Source: SB15 sp964639245 (lineage in GTDB: Bacteria; Chloroflexota; Anaerolineae; Aggregatilineales; J027). Taken from it: a DNA stretch of 64,000 nt. A program made the position numbers and the translations under genes. The notes beneath the pieces are model-generated. The model saw nothing but the letters and a program-made list of their open reading frames with translations, made no database searches and was not told the DNA's origin. Each line of letters begins with the position of its first letter. Position 1 is the first letter of the stretch. Location of the stretch: NCBI GenBank assembly GCA_964639245.1, contig CAZXCU010000013.1, positions 62,001 to 126,000 on the forward strand. The letters are read 5' to 3'. Of this stretch, positions 25,207 through 34,003 are shown one piece after another.

Positions 25207-26340
25207 TTAAGTTTTGGAGAAGTTTTCCTGACGGATGGGCAGGGTAAAGTGAAACGTGCTGCCCCGATTCAACCCGTCACTTTCCGCCCAGATTTTTCCG
25301 CCGTGGGCTTCAACCAAGTGTTTAGCAATGGTCAACCCCAAACCGCTGCCTCCGCTTTCCCGTGAACGGGATTTATCGACACGGTAAAACCGCATAAAAA
25401 TCAACGACAGCGCTTCTGGTGTCAGGCCGATTCCGGTATCTTGGACGCTAAAATGGAGCAGCGAGTCTTGGGGTGTCAAGTTCAAGTGAACTTGTCCACC
25501 TGACGGAGTGTAATGCAAGGCATTACTGAGCAAATTCAAAATTACCTGGCTCATGCGGTCAGCATCCCCGGCAAAATAAGCGGGTGATGGGGGGAAATGG
25601 GTGGTCAGGGCGATATTTTTTTCCTCAAATTGTGGAGAAAGCCACTCCACCGCCGCGTTGAGAAGCTGGGTTGCTTCACAGGTATCTTGTTTGAGATGCA
25701 GTTGGCCTGCTTCAGCGCGGGACAGTTGTTGCAAATCCTGAACCAAACGCTGCAAGCGCCGCACTTCCTGCTGCATCTGCTGGTAGGTTTCTGGCGTTTC
25801 CGCCAATACTCTGTCCTGTAAGCCTTCCAGATAAGCGTTCAGGCTGGCAAGCGGGGTTTTCAGTTCATGGGTGACATCCGCTAAAAGCTGCTGGCGCATC
25901 GTTTCTGTTTGGGCAAGGGTGGTCGCCATCTGGTTAAAACTTGTGGTCAATTCTCCCAATTCATCATTGGAGGAGGGGGCGATGGGGGTGGTATAACTGC
26001 CAGAGGCAATTTGATGGCTGGCTTGGTTTAACAGGCGAATCGGACGGGTGATACGCTGGCTAATCAAAAAACTCATGCCCACCGCGATGAGCGACGCAAA
26101 CAAACTGGAACGAACCAGGGCGGTATTCACTGATTGGCGAAATTGGGCATCCAGTTCTTCAATCAGGCGTGTTTGTCCGGTACGCTGCCGATGTCCCTGC
26201 CCCATTCCCATCGCATTGTTATTCATCATCTGGTGGGTAAATTCCGTTGGTGCAGTGTAAGCTGTAGACAGCACAATCACCCCCGCCCCGACCAACACGA
26301 CCAGCAAATAGGAAAAAAACAGCTTCCAGACGAGTTTCAT
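25207..26340 (-). CDS. Membrane sensor histidine kinase (HAMP-HisKA-HATPase)
   Basis: The kinase has 377 residues: TM1 (residues 7-27), a small outer domain of about 50 residues with NNNAMGMGQGHRQ, TM2, a HAMP domain (about 92-145), the H-box DVTHELKTPLASLNAYLEG, the N-box ILNLLSNALHYTPS, and G-boxes DTGIGLTP and GSGLGLTIAKHLVEAHGG. It is complete, with the phospho-His in the H-box. It overlaps the response regulator stop by four bases. The Met/His-rich outer domain suggests metal sensing, which is an inference. Confidence 0.94.
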   Translation of the reverse strand: MKLVWKLFFSYLLVVLVGAGVIVLSTAYTAPTEFTHQMMNNNAMGMGQGHRQRTGQTRLIEELDAQFRQSVNTALVRSSLFASLIAVGMSFLISQRITRPIRLLNQASHQIASGSYTTPIAPSSNDELGELTTSFNQMATTLAQTETMRQQLLADVTHELKTPLASLNAYLEGLQDRVLAETPETYQQMQQEVRRLQRLVQDLQQLSRAEAGQLHLKQDTCEATQLLNAAVEWLSPQFEEKNIALTTHFPPSPAYFAGDADRMSQVILNLLSNALHYTPSGGQVHLNLTPQDSLLHFSVQDTGIGLTPEALSLIFMRFYRVDKSRSRESGGSGLGLTIAKHLVEAHGGKIWAESDGLNRGSTFHFTLPIRQENFSKT

Positions 26341-27026
26341 GTCGCTTCATCCTCAAAGCGGTAGCCAATCCCGCGCACGGTCTGGATAAACTGCGGGGCA
26401 GTCGGGTCGGGTTCCAATTTTTGGCGTAAATGCCGGATATGCACATCCACCACCCGTTCATCCCCATAATAATCATAGCCCCAGACATCATGGAGAAGTT
26501 GTTCGCGGGTTAGCACGATATGCGCGTTTTTGATGAAGGTTTGCAGCAGTTTAAATTCCAGCGCGGTTAATTCAATTTCTTCTGCCTCCCGCCAGACTTT
26601 AAATTTTTGCAAATCCACCCGCAGATGAGGAAATTGATAGACAGATTTTTCATCGGTAGCGGGGGCGCGTCCACGCCGCAAAATGGCTTTGACCCGTGCA
26701 ACCAATTCACGCGGGCTAAAGGGTTTGGTCAGGTAATCATCTGCCCCTACCGTGAGACCCACTACGCGGTCTATTTCTTCCGATTTCGCCGTCAGCAGCA
26801 GAACGTAGACATCGGATTCACGGCGAATGTGCTGCAACAGCGTTAGCCCATCCATGCCGGGTAGCATAATGTCCAGAATCAGCAAATCGGGTTGGTAGCG
26901 ATGAAAAGCCGCCAGCGCTTGTTCACCATTCTGGGCGGTGTGGGTGGTGTAGCCCTCTGTTTGCAGATAGGCTTCAACGACCTTCAGGATAGTCAGTTCA
27001 TCATCAACAATCAGAATTGTGGTCAT
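26337..27026 (-). CDS. OmpR/PhoB-type response regulator
   Basis: The receiver domain (residues 1-120) has the acidic pair in ILIVDDE, the phospho-Asp in LLILDIMLPG and the Lys in LTKPFSPRELV. It is followed by a winged-helix DNA-binding domain ending VVDVHIRHLRQKLEPD and TVRGIGYRF. I start it at ATG 27026, which has AGAGGT upstream; an upstream in-frame ATG at 27098 would add 24 residues without family similarity. It is translated just before its kinase. Confidence 0.95.
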   Translation of the reverse strand: MTTILIVDDELTILKVVEAYLQTEGYTTHTAQNGEQALAAFHRYQPDLLILDIMLPGMDGLTLLQHIRRESDVYVLLLTAKSEEIDRVVGLTVGADDYLTKPFSPRELVARVKAILRRGRAPATDEKSVYQFPHLRVDLQKFKVWREAEEIELTALEFKLLQTFIKNAHIVLTREQLLHDVWGYDYYGDERVVDVHIRHLRQKLEPDPTAPQFIQTVRGIGYRFEDEAT

Positions 27027-27113
27027 GAGATACCTCTTGCACCCATTGTATGAAACTTTGCGGGTGCAAGGGGCTTTTGATGAGGTTTGACAGGGCAAGA
27101 CGTGCTAGGGTGC

Positions 27114-29588
27114 TTATGCCCTACCGAACCATTTTTGAAATTTGCGACGGATAAACGCCATCCGTGCCTCTGACCATGCCAATTTTGCTTCGGTTTCATC
27201 AGCCGTTTTGTCGGTTATGCGCGGTGGAGCAAATCGATTTTCGACGTACATTTCGGTAATGTCGTTAATCGGTTTTTTGCCATCCGGTACATTTTTAACC
27301 AGTTCAAGACGGCGTTCTTCCGGCGTTTCTTCCGGTGTTAAGCGAATCCCTAGCCAACCGCCGTAAATCGCCATCCGCGCGTAGGCTTTTTCGACAAGGG
27401 TGAGTCCACCCAAGCCCCGATGCTCAACCCACCAGATGGTGAACAGCACCCCACCTGCCAAGAGAAACACGGTAATCACCAGCACGAGAATCAGCCAGAA
27501 AAGAATTTGCAAAATCCCCGAATTGCTGTCCGAATCGACCTGAGTTTCCTGTGGGGGAAGGGGCGGAATCGGAGTCGGGGTGGGGGTTGGCGTTGCAGTG
27601 GGCGGATTCAAGGGGTCTTGTTCCGGTTGCTGAGGAGTCGGGGTGGGCGTTTGTTGCGCCTGTTCGGGTTGCGGTGTGTTCGATGGAACTGCGGTGGGGG
27701 TCGCGGTTGGGAAAGGAGTCGCGGTCACGTTGGGCGGTTCGGGGGTGTTATCGCCCTGACGTTCGAGGGGTTGTTCATCGGCAGTGGGTTCAAATTCCAC
27801 CCAGCCATGACCGGGAAAATAGACTTCGACCCAGGTATGAGCATCTCGTTCGCGGACGAGATAGGTATTGGTGGCGGGGTCAAATTCTCCCTGTGAAAAT
27901 CCGGCTGCCATACGTGCCGGAATCCCTTCCGAACGCAGCATCAAAATCATGGCGGAGGCGTAATAATTGCAATAGCCTTCTTTGAGGTCAAACACGGCCC
28001 AATCCACCGGGTCAACATTGGGTGGCGGGGTGGGAATCGATTCGTTATATGTGATGTTTTGCCGCAGCCAACGTTCAATCGCTTTGGCTTTGTCATACGG
28101 AGTTGCCGCACCGGTGGAGAGAATAATATCTTGGGTGGTCTGGCGTAAACGCGCTGTAACTTGTTCTGTTCCCTGTAAATATTTGTCTGTGACCCACTGC
28201 GGATACTCTGTTCCAGCCCCGCGCAGGGCATCCGCCCCCGCCACGCTCACCGAAGAAATCATCGAATAGGTGTCATCAACGCGGATCGGCTCAATCGCTT
28301 TGGCGATGGCTGCATCCGTTTCCAAGCCCTGATTGACACAATCAAAGGTTCCCGGCGCGGTTACACAGTCCAATTCGACTTTGGCGGGCAAACCAAATTC
28401 AATCGGTTGGGGAACCGCATAAATCAAATTGTTGGCGGTGAGCAACACCCGATAGGTTTGTTCGACGGTGGTACGACTGCCGGGTAGGGTTTCGCCAATA
28501 TTCAACTGCAAACCTTCGTCCTCTTTGGTGGCTCGCACCGAACGGCTGTGATCCCATCCCCCGGCGATATAGGTATCAAAAACGGTGGAACGCCAGTAAT
28601 ATCGAACGGCGGGTGAATTGGCGACGGTTACTTCTAACACAGGCCGTTCACCCAGTTGAATCGCCCCGCCCAGTTCCAGCCTGTCTCCCCCATAATATTC
28701 CGGGCTGGACACACCGGTACTTTCCAGCTTAGAAAACAGCCGATTCCAGACTTCAGTAAAGCGCGAAATGCTGTCTAAAAAGGCTTGGGAACGCTCCAGA
28801 TTGTCACGGTCATTCCCGTTGGGCAGCAAAAACCCGATGAGGACAAACACCAGCGCCAACATCGCCCCGATTCGCAAAAAATATTTCCGCACATTGCGCG
28901 AATATTTGACCCGATTACGATACCACTCATATTCACGGGCATCGACATGGGAACGCACCACCAGCAGCATTGCCAGAAAAACATAGGCGATGAGGAAAAA
29001 TTCGAGACGGGCTTTGCCATCATAGGAATAATTGTTAATAACCAGCACCATGCCGGGTGGAATGACTGCCCGCCACACACGATCAAGGCGGAAAACATGC
29101 CATGTGGCATTATGCCCCAAAAACCACAGCACAATAGCGAGGAAAAACACAAATACTGCGTTGTCTGTGCCTGCCCCACCTTCCGAAATCGTACCAAACC
29201 AATCGCTGGTACGCTGGAGAAAATCGACAGTACGACTCACCGGATCTGCACCATCGGCAAGAAAAATAATCATTGTGCCGAAAATGACGAACATGCCGTA
29301 AAAGCTACTCAAAATAATAGCCAGCAGTTCAGACAGCCGACTCCATGCCAGCACGTAGCCAAAAGTCACCGAAGCCGACACAATCAGAATCAGCGTGAGC
29401 ATCCCGTCCGCCCAATCTGCGGTGGTTAAGGCCAAAACAGGCAGCACCATCAGCGCCCACACAATGAACATCGCCGTAAAATCGCCGCGTGCATACATCT
29501 GCCGGAGCGTATTTCGCATCCGTTTTGACCAGCGCTGAAAGGGATTTAAAGGCGGGGGTGGGGTTTTGCGACGCGGCGGTTTTGCCAT
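27114..29588 (-). CDS. TgpA-like transglutaminase-domain membrane protein
   Basis: The 824-residue protein has about six N-terminal membrane segments and then a DUF3488-like outer region. A transglutaminase-like core follows, with the catalytic Cys in EGYCNYYASAM, His in RDAHTWVEVYF and Asp in FEPTAD. A Thr/Pro-rich linker (about residues 610-690), another membrane helix and a soluble tail complete it. Start ATG 29588 follows GGAG by six bases; the ATG at 29636 is too far upstream. Proteins of this type often sit beside MoxR and DUF58 genes, but here they do not. It probably cross-links or cleaves protein amides at the cell surface. Confidence 0.85.
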   Translation of the reverse strand: MAKPPRRKTPPPPLNPFQRWSKRMRNTLRQMYARGDFTAMFIVWALMVLPVLALTTADWADGMLTLILIVSASVTFGYVLAWSRLSELLAIILSSFYGMFVIFGTMIIFLADGADPVSRTVDFLQRTSDWFGTISEGGAGTDNAVFVFFLAIVLWFLGHNATWHVFRLDRVWRAVIPPGMVLVINNYSYDGKARLEFFLIAYVFLAMLLVVRSHVDAREYEWYRNRVKYSRNVRKYFLRIGAMLALVFVLIGFLLPNGNDRDNLERSQAFLDSISRFTEVWNRLFSKLESTGVSSPEYYGGDRLELGGAIQLGERPVLEVTVANSPAVRYYWRSTVFDTYIAGGWDHSRSVRATKEDEGLQLNIGETLPGSRTTVEQTYRVLLTANNLIYAVPQPIEFGLPAKVELDCVTAPGTFDCVNQGLETDAAIAKAIEPIRVDDTYSMISSVSVAGADALRGAGTEYPQWVTDKYLQGTEQVTARLRQTTQDIILSTGAATPYDKAKAIERWLRQNITYNESIPTPPPNVDPVDWAVFDLKEGYCNYYASAMILMLRSEGIPARMAAGFSQGEFDPATNTYLVRERDAHTWVEVYFPGHGWVEFEPTADEQPLERQGDNTPEPPNVTATPFPTATPTAVPSNTPQPEQAQQTPTPTPQQPEQDPLNPPTATPTPTPTPIPPLPPQETQVDSDSNSGILQILFWLILVLVITVFLLAGGVLFTIWWVEHRGLGGLTLVEKAYARMAIYGGWLGIRLTPEETPEERRLELVKNVPDGKKPINDITEMYVENRFAPPRITDKTADETEAKLAWSEARMAFIRRKFQKWFGRA

Positions 29589-29799
29589 GAACTGCTCCGT
29601 TAAAGTGAAACTTTGTCTTTTGCATTGTACGGGCAAAGCGCAAAAAATGGCTACCGTCGCTCGGCCTACGTTTCAATTATCCAGCGTAAGGAAAGTGTTA
29701 GAAAGAAGTTAGCCTCCTGTGATAGAGACGTAGCACCCGCGTCAAGTGATAAGTGTTAAGAACTTGTAAATTTAAGGTATAAATACGGGAGATACGGTG

Positions 29800-30891
29800 A
29801 TGTGGAAATTAAAGTTATTCCTGAGCCTCAGTTTACTCAGTTTAGTGCTTGTCGGGTGCAATCTCAGCGAGTCGGTGGATGCCAGCACCCCCGCCAAAGA
29901 ACCGACCCTCTCGGAAATTGCGTCGCCTGCGTCCAGCAAATTGGTAGTGAATACCGCTTTTCAGCAAGATTCCGCCAAACAAATTCAGACCTGTGTTTAT
30001 CCAACGGGCTGGATTCCCTACCAATTGCAGGTGAATGAAAATATTTATACGGTCAGCACCCGGTATGGAATTACGGCGGACGCGCTGATGCAGGGCAATT
30101 GTTTCACCGACCCGGCCTTCGCTAACAATGGGTCGTATGTGTATGTTCCGCCTACTGCACTGACTGCCCCCCCCCAGACGATTTTACCGCTTGGCATCAG
30201 TACCTTTATTGCAGACCCGGTGGTTGCTCCGGCGGGTGGACAAGTGACGCTGGTCTGGCAGGCGCAGGGGTCGGTGATGAATGTGCGGGCCGGTTGGTTG
30301 TACAACGGACAATTTATTGAAGAAATGAGCGGGTTGCCGATTGCAGGCAGCATCCAACTGCCGGTTTTTAACGATGGACGCGACTCCATGACCTTCATGA
30401 TTCGCATCAGCGATGGGATTCAAGAAGTCGCGGCACAATCCACCGTGCAAGTTACCTGTGGCGAGGGCTGGTTTTTTGCGCCCGAACCTGCCGAATGTCC
30501 AACATCGGCACTGGTGACAACCTTCCGTGAACAGCGTTTTGAACGGGGTACGATTGTTTATCTGCCCGCGCTGGGTGAGTTGTATGTCATGATTGTTGGG
30601 CAAGCAGCGATTAAAGTGCAGGATGAATATATTCCGGGAATGCCCTTGTTTGATGGGCTGTATCGTGCGCCAGAAGGTTTTCAGCAGGCCAACGGCCCGA
30701 TTTATTACATCTGGCGTAAAGATGGGATTCGGGAAGCGCTGGGATACGCGATTGAACCCGAAACCCAGTATCAGGGGATGCTGCAACGAACGGTTTCGGC
30801 ACAGGGCGAAAAAATCTACTTTTCCGCCAGCAATTTTCATGTCTATCAGGTCAGTAGGGGGGCGGCGTGGGGAGTGATTATCCCCCAGTAG
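29800..30891 (+). CDS. LysM-domain lipoprotein
   Basis: A lipoprotein signal ends in the lipobox LVGC (about residue 20), so the protein is anchored in the membrane after Lgt action. A LysM domain follows (YQLQVNENIYTVSTRYGI, then NCF, about residues 68-105). The C-terminal two thirds are beta-rich, with two further Cys, and no family I recognise. ATG 29800 is preceded by GGGAGA; a GTG one codon earlier is also open. It probably binds peptidoglycan or another N-acetylated glycan. Its end overlaps the convergent LCP gene by 14 bases. Confidence 0.82.
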   Translation: MWKLKLFLSLSLLSLVLVGCNLSESVDASTPAKEPTLSEIASPASSKLVVNTAFQQDSAKQIQTCVYPTGWIPYQLQVNENIYTVSTRYGITADALMQGNCFTDPAFANNGSYVYVPPTALTAPPQTILPLGISTFIADPVVAPAGGQVTLVWQAQGSVMNVRAGWLYNGQFIEEMSGLPIAGSIQLPVFNDGRDSMTFMIRISDGIQEVAAQSTVQVTCGEGWFFAPEPAECPTSALVTTFREQRFERGTIVYLPALGELYVMIVGQAAIKVQDEYIPGMPLFDGLYRAPEGFQQANGPIYYIWRKDGIREALGYAIEPETQYQGMLQRTVSAQGEKIYFSASNFHVYQVSRGAAWGVIIPQ

Positions 30892-32503
30892 GCAGCACCA
30901 AATCTGTCCCGATAATCACCACCACATCACCTTCGGGACTGCTACCCCGCCCCTGTTCAATCCGGGGGCGTACCCCATTGTTAAAGGTTGACAGAATCTG
31001 CGAGAGATAGGCCGCAGAATTGGCATGTTCCCCATAATAAATGATATAGGTTTCGGTGACACTGGTAGAGGTGTAATTCCCTACCGTGATAACATCCATC
31101 TGATAATTTTCAACCTGGGTTTGTAACGCGGCGGCTCGCCCTTGAATAGCCGTGCCATTCAGCAAACCAATCACGGGCGCTTCATTTTGCACTTCGGCAG
31201 GCAGCACCGATGGATTTACCTCAAACGAAATTTGCATGGCAGGGTCGGGCGCGTTCTGGGCAGTTTCATCGGGGCAGTTGCCGCGCATTAAATCGGCAAT
31301 CAGCGTGATAATATCCGTCCCAATCGGGATTAAAATATCACTGCCATCGTCGCCTGTGCCAAGCAAAACCTCGCCTGTGCTGATGGTGCCTTTGCAGATC
31401 GTGCCAACATCTTGTGCGGCTTTGCCCAACGCCAGAATTTCATCCAGTGTCATATCGGTTTTGATATTCACACTGACCGATTCCCACAGGCTAAACGCAT
31501 CACCGAGCAGCGCTGTCACCCCGCCCAAGCTCAAAATTTTATCCCGCACCGCCAGAATGACTTCCTGCTGGCGTTTGGCACGGTCAAAATCGCCCCCTTC
31601 GGTAGCACGGGTGCGGGCATATTGCAGCAGCTTTTCGGCAGGCATTTCTTGGCAGCCAGCCTCAATGTAAATCGGTTGATAGCCGTAACTGCCATCAGGA
31701 TATTTCGGGTCATCAATCGGTGCGGGGGGACACACTTCAATCGGCCCCACCGAATCTATTAAAGTCATAAACGCATCGAAATTAATCAGTACATAGTGGT
31801 CAATCGGCACGCCAATGACTTTTTCGACGGTTTTCATCGCCAGCGCTGGCCCACCGCCGGGATAAGCAACCGTGGGGTCATCCCCGCGAAAATTGGCGGT
31901 GTTAATTCGCCCTTCGCCGAATCCGCCCGGAATAGACACCCACAAATCACGCGGAATCGAGAGCATCGCTCCTGTTTTGGCGATGGGGTCAAGACTCAGC
32001 ACCATCATGGTATCGGTGCGGAATTGGCCTTCTTCGCCCTGTCGCTGGTCAATTCCCATGAGCAAAATGGTCACACGGCGCGGGTCAATTTCTAAAACAG
32101 ATTCGGTTTCCTGTTGTGGAATTGCCGTTGGTTCGGGGAGGGTTGCTGTTGCTGTGGGAACGGAGATTTCTTCCGTCGCGGCTACTTCTGCCGTCGCTTC
32201 GCTGGCAACCTCGGTAGCTTCTTGGGTTGCTGCCTGAAGCGGCGATTCAGTAGGCACAGGGGTAGGTAAATTGCTCACCGTTTGCTGGGTCGGAAGCGGT
32301 TCAACATCAGGCGTTTCTTCGGCATCTTCCAGATTCAACACCAACCGCACCACCTGCTCCATATCGGTTTCATGCAGAGGGGTAATCTGATTCAATTCGC
32401 GTACCCGCACACGGGACTGCTGGTACGCCACATATGCCCCGCCAATCGTCAAGGGAATCAGCAGTAGCACCCAGAGCAAAAGCAAAATATCACGGTTTTT
32501 CAT
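30878..32503 (-). CDS. LytR-CpsA-Psr (LCP) family protein
   Basis: LCP enzymes attach glycopolymers to the cell wall from lipid-linked precursors. This 541-residue protein has one N-terminal membrane helix (DILLLLWVLLLIPLTIGGAY), a Thr/Ala/Glu-rich linker of about 90 residues, and an LCP domain with LLMGID, FRTDTMMVLSLDP, MLSIPRDLWV and YVLINFDAF. A LytR C-terminal domain starts near VIGLLNGTAIQGRA. I start at ATG 32503, next to the membrane helix; an upstream ATG at 32653 adds 50 residues that overlap the neighbouring gene. Confidence 0.92.
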   Translation of the reverse strand: MKNRDILLLLWVLLLIPLTIGGAYVAYQQSRVRVRELNQITPLHETDMEQVVRLVLNLEDAEETPDVEPLPTQQTVSNLPTPVPTESPLQAATQEATEVASEATAEVAATEEISVPTATATLPEPTAIPQQETESVLEIDPRRVTILLMGIDQRQGEEGQFRTDTMMVLSLDPIAKTGAMLSIPRDLWVSIPGGFGEGRINTANFRGDDPTVAYPGGGPALAMKTVEKVIGVPIDHYVLINFDAFMTLIDSVGPIEVCPPAPIDDPKYPDGSYGYQPIYIEAGCQEMPAEKLLQYARTRATEGGDFDRAKRQQEVILAVRDKILSLGGVTALLGDAFSLWESVSVNIKTDMTLDEILALGKAAQDVGTICKGTISTGEVLLGTGDDGSDILIPIGTDIITLIADLMRGNCPDETAQNAPDPAMQISFEVNPSVLPAEVQNEAPVIGLLNGTAIQGRAAALQTQVENYQMDVITVGNYTSTSVTETYIIYYGEHANSAAYLSQILSTFNNGVRPRIEQGRGSSPEGDVVVIIGTDLVLPTGG

Positions 32504-32561
32504 GGGTAGCCATTCTAGCTTATTTTTTCGTGCGAAGTGCCATACGGTTCGCTGACGGTAT

Positions 32562-33344
32562 CTAGTGGTCAAAGGGGCGGGAATCGGCATGATGAATGGG
32601 TTGCCAAACACCAAAACCAAGCGATAAGCGCCGTGTACCCGCGCCGACAACACCGATGCCGATCAGAATGACCGCCGAAATTTTATCCAGCGTGAGTTCG
32701 GCATTTTGCAGGCGGAATAAGATCAACAGGGACACTCCGACCCATACCAGCGCAACAGACAAGCGTTTACTTCGTGCGCGATTTTGTAGGGTGAGAAATC
32801 CGATTCCTATAAAAATCAGCCAAAACAAGCTGATTGCCAGCATTTGCAACTCGTAACGCGGCAAAACATTTCCCTGTAAATCGCGCAAGTAACCGACCAT
32901 CCACACCGGATAATCGTCCACGTCAGCAACGGGATTGCTTACCAAGCAGCCTGCTTTGCGACATGCCCAACCGACGCTCATCAAAATGACAGGTAGCGCC
33001 ACCGCCACTGCATCAGTAAATTCGGCAAGCGGAATCTGACGGCTTTGGCAGAGCAGCAGCATCACCAGCGCAGCACCAAGAAACGCGCCTTGCCAACTCA
33101 ATGCCCCATACCACAGGCGAAAAACATACTCCGGCGAAGCACTAAATTCAGACAGATGCAGCAACACATAGCCCACTCTCGCGCCGATGATCCCACCCAG
33201 AATGGAAAATAAATACACATCCAGCCAGCGCAACCCCATGCCTGACTGCCAACCCGCAAGAAAAATAAACCATCCCCCTACCAGCAACCCTGCAAAGATG
33301 CCAAGCGCAAACAAATGCTCAATATACTGAATTTGAGGCAGCAT
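32562..33344 (-). CDS. Divergent Lgt-like membrane protein
   Basis: The 260-residue protein has about seven membrane segments with a layout like prolipoprotein diacylglyceryl transferase: GARVGYVLLH, then LSWQGAFLGA, then GWACRKAGCLVSNPVADVDD in place of the Lgt signature GRxGNFxNxE. Its motifs are clearly altered from the regular lgt gene at 1991-2938, and it carries a CxxxxxC-type pair in the signature region. It starts in the TAATG overlap at the end of the thioredoxin gene. A redox-linked or different lipid-transfer role is possible but not shown. Confidence 0.65.
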   Translation of the reverse strand: MLPQIQYIEHLFALGIFAGLLVGGWFIFLAGWQSGMGLRWLDVYLFSILGGIIGARVGYVLLHLSEFSASPEYVFRLWYGALSWQGAFLGAALVMLLLCQSRQIPLAEFTDAVAVALPVILMSVGWACRKAGCLVSNPVADVDDYPVWMVGYLRDLQGNVLPRYELQMLAISLFWLIFIGIGFLTLQNRARSKRLSVALVWVGVSLLILFRLQNAELTLDKISAVILIGIGVVGAGTRRLSLGFGVWQPIHHADSRPFDH

Positions 33345-34003
33345 TATTGCAGTTCTTCAAGGTAGTAGGTTAAATCTGCGGTGGTGACTTCGCCAATTTG
33401 ACGGAAACGCACCACCCCCGCCTGGTCTATCACATAGGTGGTGGGCAAATTGACCACGCTCATAAAGCCTTTGAGCAGGCTGCGCTCATCCAGCCCGATT
33501 TGAATATCGGTGAGTTGATAATCGGCAATGAATTGTTCGATGTCTTGGAGGGTTTGCCCGTCATTCGGGTCGGTGATGGACAGCACCACCACGTCGGGAT
33601 TGTCTTGAGCGAAGGTTTGCAGGGCGGGCATTTCGCGCACACACGGCGGACACCATGTCGCCCAAAAATTCACCACCACAATCTTACCGGGATAGTCTAA
33701 CAAGGTGTGCGAATCCCCCGCCAAATCCTTAAAGGGGGTATCAGTGACGAGATTGTCTAACACTGGCACAATCACCACCGTAGGCCGATTGGTGACTTGA
33801 ATCGAAACCGGAGTGGGGTACGCTTGCGCGGCAGGGGTTTCTTCCGCATTGTTCAGGGCGTTGGTCAGCAAAATAAAAATCATGCCAAACACCCCAATGA
33901 CCGGGAACATCAGCAGCAAAATTAACCCGCTCGATACAGTCCGATTTCTGACACCCTGCCTGTTACGATGGGGAGGGGTGGGGTGGGGTGTACCATGACT
34001 CAT
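33344..34003 (-). CDS. Membrane-anchored TlpA/ResA-like thioredoxin
   Basis: One N-terminal membrane anchor (about residues 24-48) is followed by a thioredoxin fold of the TlpA/ResA type. The active site is WATWCPPCVREMPAL (about residue 112), and the cis-Pro lies in VNLPTTYVID. It acts outside the membrane as a thiol-disulfide reductase, for cytochrome maturation or protein repair. Its ATG abuts the TAA of the TolB-like gene and its stop overlaps the Lgt-like gene, so the three are tightly coupled. Confidence 0.93.
   Translation of the reverse strand: MSHGTPHPTPPHRNRQGVRNRTVSSGLILLLMFPVIGVFGMIFILLTNALNNAEETPAAQAYPTPVSIQVTNRPTVVIVPVLDNLVTDTPFKDLAGDSHTLLDYPGKIVVVNFWATWCPPCVREMPALQTFAQDNPDVVVLSITDPNDGQTLQDIEQFIADYQLTDIQIGLDERSLLKGFMSVVNLPTTYVIDQAGVVRFRQIGEVTTADLTYYLEELQ

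Noticed and set aside
28785..29429. 214-codon frame on the plus strand
   Set aside because: It is antisense to the membrane part of the TgpA-like gene and has no signals.
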